Position numbers and translations under genes: made by a program
Assembly (NCBI GenBank): GCA_034434515.1
Contig: DAOTZA010000084.1
Location: 1 to 64,000, forward strand
Length of the DNA: 64,000 nucleotides
From: NAK19 sp034434515
GTDB taxonomy: Bacteria > Chloroflexota > Anaerolineae > Anaerolineales > UBA4823
Direction: 5' to 3'
In this document: positions 61,047 to 64,000 of the stretch, piece by piece
Numbering within the stretch: position 1 is the stretch's first letter
How the letters are laid out: each line of letters opens with the position of its first letter
The notes under the pieces: model-generated
Databases searched by the model: none
Told to the model about the DNA's origin: nothing
What the model saw: only the letters and a program-made list of their open reading frames with translations

Positions 61047-61472
61047 TCATTTCCGTATCGGAATGTGCTGTGGAGCTTTCTTGGGTAAAGTGATCCGCAA
61101 GAAGCCCGCCTGATAAACGGCCTCAATTTTTTCAGCGTCTATAGCAAATGGCAACTCTACATCACTGACGAACTCACCAAAACGGATCTCCATTTGGTGA
61201 TAGGCGCGGCGTTCAGGGGGATCAACCCGCAACCCGCGCACCGATAGATACTTCCCATCCAGCAAAATTGTGAAGTCGTCTTCACGCATCCCGCCGATTT
61301 CAATTCTCACGATGAGTGCTTCTTCGGTCTCATAAACATCGGTCGGCGGCCGCCAGATATGCGGCCGCACCGACAGATGCCAGTGAGGCAGTCCCTCACC
61401 TAAATGCTGATAGCTCTCTAAAATATATACCCCTGGTTTAGAAATGCTTGACTTTAAATGCAATTCCAACAT
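61047..61472 (-). CDS. Hsp20/alpha-crystallin small heat-shock protein
   Basis: About 141 aa from ATG 61472, which has GGAGGG 7 bases upstream; the frame from TTG 61505 is rejected. The alpha-crystallin domain (~50-138) has PPTDVYETEEALIVRIEIGG, LSVRGLRVDPPE, FGEFVSDVELPFAID and YQAGFLRITLPKK, with the C-terminal IPI-type anchor (HIPIRK). It is an ATP-independent holdase chaperone. It lies between tpx and lon, a sensible stress-response grouping. Confidence 0.93.
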   Translation of the reverse strand: MLELHLKSSISKPGVYILESYQHLGEGLPHWHLSVRPHIWRPPTDVYETEEALIVRIEIGGMREDDFTILLDGKYLSVRGLRVDPPERRAYHQMEIRFGEFVSDVELPFAIDAEKIEAVYQAGFLRITLPKKAPQHIPIRK

Positions 61473-61508
61473 GCAATGCCCTCCATCCGTCAAAACGACC
61501 AGCAACCA

Positions 61509-62033
61509 TCAGCCAAGTGCTGTCCTTGCAGCGGCTAAAACAGCCTCATAATCCGGTTCATCCCCAAGGGCCGGCATATAGGCAACATAAGTCAGGACGT
61601 CGTTGCGATCGACCACAAAGATTGCGCGCCGCAAGATGCGGAGCTCTTTGATCAAAACGCCATACTTTTCACCAAATTCCCCGCTCATGTGATCGGATAA
61701 GGTCAGAACGCGTTCCACCCCTGCTGCACCGCACCAGTTCTTCAAGGTAAACGGCAAATCCATACTGATCATCTCAATCACCACCCCATCCCCCAATTTA
61801 CTGGCTTCTTCGTTGAAGCGGCGGGTTTCGCGGTCACAAACCGAGGTATTCAGACTGGGAAGTGACCCAATAATGCGTACCTTTCCCTGCGTGTCAGCGA
61901 TGCCATGCAAGGCTTTCCAGTCCATTGTATGAACCGTAAAATCGGGCGCTGTTTCTCCGACTTTCAGATCATCACCGACCACCGTAACGTCATTTTCTTG
62001 AAATTTCAGGATTCCCTTTCTTTCTGTAGCCAT
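61509..62033 (-). CDS. tpx: Thiol peroxidase, Tpx-type peroxiredoxin
   Basis: About 174 aa from ATG 62033 with AAGGA upstream; the longer frame runs into the tRNA gene and is spurious. Reduces H2O2 and alkyl hydroperoxides with thioredoxin. The peroxidatic Cys is in LNTSVCDRETRRFNEEA and the resolving Cys in LPFTLKNWCGAAGV, the atypical 2-Cys arrangement of Tpx. VGETAPDFTVHTMD and IKELRILRRAIFVVDRND complete the fold. It is followed by hsp20. Confidence 0.93.
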   Translation of the reverse strand: MATERKGILKFQENDVTVVGDDLKVGETAPDFTVHTMDWKALHGIADTQGKVRIIGSLPSLNTSVCDRETRRFNEEASKLGDGVVIEMISMDLPFTLKNWCGAAGVERVLTLSDHMSGEFGEKYGVLIKELRILRRAIFVVDRNDVLTYVAYMPALGDEPDYEAVLAAARTALG

Positions 62034-62099
62034 TTGATACCATCCTTCGATAACAATAAGTTTTCTTGATTTGCTCAGCGATTGTTGCTGGCTTCCAGC

Positions 62100-62171
62100 G
62101 CCCCAGGCGGGATTCGAACCCACAACCGTTAGCTTAGAAGGCTACTGCTCTGTCCATTGAGCTACTGGGGC
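62100..62171 (-). tRNA. tRNA-Arg (anticodon TCT)
   Basis: The 72-base sequence folds as a cloverleaf: acceptor GCCCCAG/CTGGGGC, D arm GCTC...GAGC, anticodon loop CTTCTAA (anticodon TCT, reads AGA/AGG) and T arm GTGGG-TTCGAAT-CCCGC. The outermost anticodon-stem pair is a G/A mismatch. The 3' CCA is not encoded. It lies just upstream of tpx on the same strand. Confidence 0.95.
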
Positions 62172-62199
62172 GTTAAATTAATGTCCTCGTTCTTTATCT

Positions 62200-62637
62200 T
62201 CAGGATTCCATTACCGGCCGTAAACCCCGGTAGACGCGGCTCCCCGATAAAACACTCAAAATGGTTTGAGCGGGTTTCCCCAGGCGTTCACTCAATTCTA
62301 TCGGGCTGAGGGGGGTATTGCCGTTCGCCAGAAATACCCGAAAAATTAAATCTACCAGTGGAGTGCCTGGGGCCAGGAATTCAGGTTGCTTCGCACAGTG
62401 TTCGATCAAAAGGTGCTGTAAGCCATTGACCGGTTGCACTTCTGCAGTTTGAGGGTCAACCCAATCGATCATTTCATCCGCAAATCCCTCGCTAAACAGC
62501 TTTTGATGCTCTGGACACAAAATATTATACAGGTACACGTGCCAGTCACGGTCATTCTGCTGCCACCACTCGTAATCAATATGAAAGCGAGTCTGAAGGG
62601 TAGGTTTTGAGATCAAAGGACGCTTTAGATCGGCCAA
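62200..62637 (-). CDS. Hypothetical protein with possible C-terminal winged helix
   Basis: A 145-aa protein that I do not recognise. The N-terminal half contains HIDYEWWQQNDRDWHVYLYN and ILCPEHQKLF, with Trp/Tyr-rich and paired acidic residues. The C-terminal ~50 residues (TPLSPIELSERLGKPAQTIL then SVLSGSRVYRGLRPV) look like a small winged helix of the HARE-HTH type. It begins 20 bases after the stop of the larger hypothetical gene in the same direction, so the two are probably co-expressed. Confidence 0.7.
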   Translation of the reverse strand: MADLKRPLISKPTLQTRFHIDYEWWQQNDRDWHVYLYNILCPEHQKLFSEGFADEMIDWVDPQTAEVQPVNGLQHLLIEHCAKQPEFLAPGTPLVDLIFRVFLANGNTPLSPIELSERLGKPAQTILSVLSGSRVYRGLRPVMES

Positions 62638-62657
62638 TTTAACTCCTCGCCAATTTT

Positions 62658-64000
62658 TTAATTCTCATCGCCTTCGGTGTAGCGATAATGCTGGTCGCCG
62701 ACATGCACAAACCACGGCCGTGAGTTCAGCAGGGAGAGGATTGGGCCAGGCGGAGAGCGACGCAGGAGATTCACCGCGGCATAAAGTTCACTGGCGTGGG
62801 CATGTCCCTGCGGATTTAATTTCGATAACTCCCGCAACATGCTGACAACGGTTTTTTCAAAGGGAGTTCGCTCTCGCATGTTTTTATCCCAGGCTTCGTC
62901 AACCCCTTCGACATCCGGCACCATAATCGCCATCCGTTCATCGAATTGGGCAGTGACGTTATGCTTCAACATGGCGAAGACAATTCCTCCATCCGAACCC
63001 ACCAGCACCGTGCGAACCCATTCTCGCCCAGGTCGGCGAGCCAACCGGGTTAGAATTACTTCACCAGCTTTCTTACCCCGTTGAACTTTTACAAAACTTC
63101 CAGGCATTAGTCCCCGCTTTTCATACCATTCCTTCAGCCCGTAGACATAGCCATAGGTACGCACCACCCAAGCCGGAAAGCGCTCATCGGTTTCTCCATC
63201 TACAATGGTAAAGCGGATACGCGGCGCTTCATAGGCAGTCGGAAAGAGAAGGCGTGTCTGCGCCGACAACGGCAAGGTACCCTCGCGCCAATGGGGATAA
63301 ATCAGGCTGATTTGCGCCTCATCGACTTTGGCAACTCGGTGGGGCGGTGGCGACAATTCATCCTGTAAACTCGCTTCTAGCCGCAGCATCTCATCGTTAA
63401 AGAGCGAGCGGTCCTCTTCAAGCGGAAAATATTTAAGGTGTAAGGGAGGCTCCAAAACCGCATCTGGCTCCAGTCGCTTGAGAAACCATAAAACTTCGCC
63501 GGCAGCGCCAACCTCATCGAAGCGGGCATCCTCCTGTAAGGCATAATCCATCGAAAATTCGAGCAGTTTCGGATTGACGGTGCTTTGCAGTTCGATCTGT
63601 TCCAGAAGTTTTCCCGTGGGTAGCGGCCCGCCTCCTGCCATGTCCAGAACCGCCTCCGCCAAATTCAGATGACCGATATTGATATCCACCAAAAGCGCGC
63701 GTGGAAACCACCTTCCGGCTATCTGCACAAAATCGGAATGGTCTCGTAAGCCTTCGCTTAGACGCCGACTGAGCAGGTCTCCATACGTTTCGAGAATAGC
63801 CTGTTTATCAAATTGCCCTTCATCTTCTTCAACTTGCGGTGGTCGATTGAGAAGGTGATGATCCAGGCCGGCTGCAAATTCACGGGTTTCACCTTGATCG
63901 AACTGGACTTTAATGACCTCGAAAGGACCTAAATCCGGATTGCGACCAGGACGAACACCGATCACCATCCCTTTTCGCCAGCCGAACGCCGGGAAAACCA
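62658..64000 (-). CDS. Hypothetical protein, N terminus beyond the window
   Basis: The frame stays open from the first in-window Met (63968) to the right edge (preceding codons read VFPAFGWRKG), so the visible 436+ residues are probably not the whole protein. The visible N terminus, WRKGMVIGVRPGRNPDLGPF, suggests a small beta-barrel. The middle is rich in acidic helices with no catalytic motif that I recognise. The C terminus (~HASELYAAVNLLRRSPPGPI then SLLNSRPWFVHVGDQHYRY) resembles a winged-helix end similar to that of the downstream gene. Function is unknown. Confidence 0.7.
   Translation of the reverse strand, partial: VFPAFGWRKGMVIGVRPGRNPDLGPFEVIKVQFDQGETREFAAGLDHHLLNRPPQVEEDEGQFDKQAILETYGDLLSRRLSEGLRDHSDFVQIAGRWFPRALLVDINIGHLNLAEAVLDMAGGGPLPTGKLLEQIELQSTVNPKLLEFSMDYALQEDARFDEVGAAGEVLWFLKRLEPDAVLEPPLHLKYFPLEEDRSLFNDEMLRLEASLQDELSPPPHRVAKVDEAQISLIYPHWREGTLPLSAQTRLLFPTAYEAPRIRFTIVDGETDERFPAWVVRTYGYVYGLKEWYEKRGLMPGSFVKVQRGKKAGEVILTRLARRPGREWVRTVLVGSDGGIVFAMLKHNVTAQFDERMAIMVPDVEGVDEAWDKNMRERTPFEKTVVSMLRELSKLNPQGHAHASELYAAVNLLRRSPPGPILSLLNSRPWFVHVGDQHYRYTEGDEN

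Noticed and set aside
62034..62123. N-terminal extension of the Tpx protein
   Set aside because: The extra 30 residues come from translating into the tRNA-Arg gene and contain nothing like Tpx; ATG 62033 has a proper ribosome site.
1..64000. CRISPR array, IS element or prophage
   Set aside because: No spaced direct repeats, transposase, integrase or phage structural gene was recognised anywhere in the window.

Overview
The window looks like chromosomal DNA from a member of Chloroflexota, probably class Anaerolineae. This is inferred from gene content and was not checked by search. Pointers are roughly even base composition, three Hanks-type Ser/Thr kinases with different sensor ends, many short proteins with no family I recognise, and the gene order rpmB | asp23-fakA-degV-degV-recG-coaD. 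I see no IS element, prophage, CRISPR array or rRNA. There is one tRNA gene, tRNA-Arg(TCT).

Layout, left to right. 1-2.2 kb: cytochrome bd oxidase (cydB cut by the window edge, then cydA) with a three-cysteine Rrf2 regulator upstream. 2.2-5.0 kb: a UPF0316 membrane protein and alpha-glucan phosphorylase. 5.1-5.5 kb: a 2[4Fe-4S] ferredoxin behind a palindrome-rich promoter. 5.5-9.7 kb: tsaD, an M24 peptidase, selA and a small membrane protein, all leftward and tightly packed. 9.8-12.9 kb: malic enzyme fused to a phosphotransacetylase-like domain, converging on a PilZ protein. 13.0-17.1 kb: an ATPase-permease-ATPase ABC operon with a TetR-type operator at its promoter. 17.3-20.0 kb: glpD and a RarD-type permease. 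20.3-21.3 kb: cysE behind a long leader. 22-30 kb: a PAS/GAF diguanylate cyclase, a receptor kinase with TolB-like repeats, gyrB and a membrane protein. 30.1-35.1 kb: cinA, an amidohydrolase-CYTH fusion, an inositol-phosphatase-like gene and an aldo/keto reductase, in one rightward run. 35.1-43 kb: purB, then a signalling cluster (kinase with a PQQ-like propeller, PP2C phosphatase, small protein, two response regulators, SH3-like protein, third kinase). 43-50.8 kb: the rpmB/asp23/fakA/degV/recG/coaD neighbourhood. 50.9-54.5 kb: cation efflux, short-chain dehydrogenase, C39-like peptidase and acyl-CoA dehydrogenase. 54.6-62.1 kb: a leftward stress and housekeeping run (tpx, hsp20, lon, response regulator, PHP-AlbA protein, acetyltransferase, moaB, lepB). 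62.2-64 kb: two unrecognised proteins with possible winged-helix ends.

The most notable observation is upstream of cysE. A good sigma-70-type promoter (TTGACA-17-TACAAT) is followed by a Shine-Dalgarno site and a 16-codon ORF, MNRISSHLTCSCKRRG. Its two Cys codons lie just before four RNA segments that can pair as 1:2 + 3:4 or as 2:3 (+1:4). This is the layout of trp-type attenuation, here apparently sensing cysteinyl-tRNA, although no U-run follows the 3:4 hairpin. Also worth a look are the amidohydrolase-CYTH fusion, the apparently cytosolic kinase with a PQQ-like propeller, the PHP-AlbA fusion, and a TetR-type operator with no TetR gene nearby.
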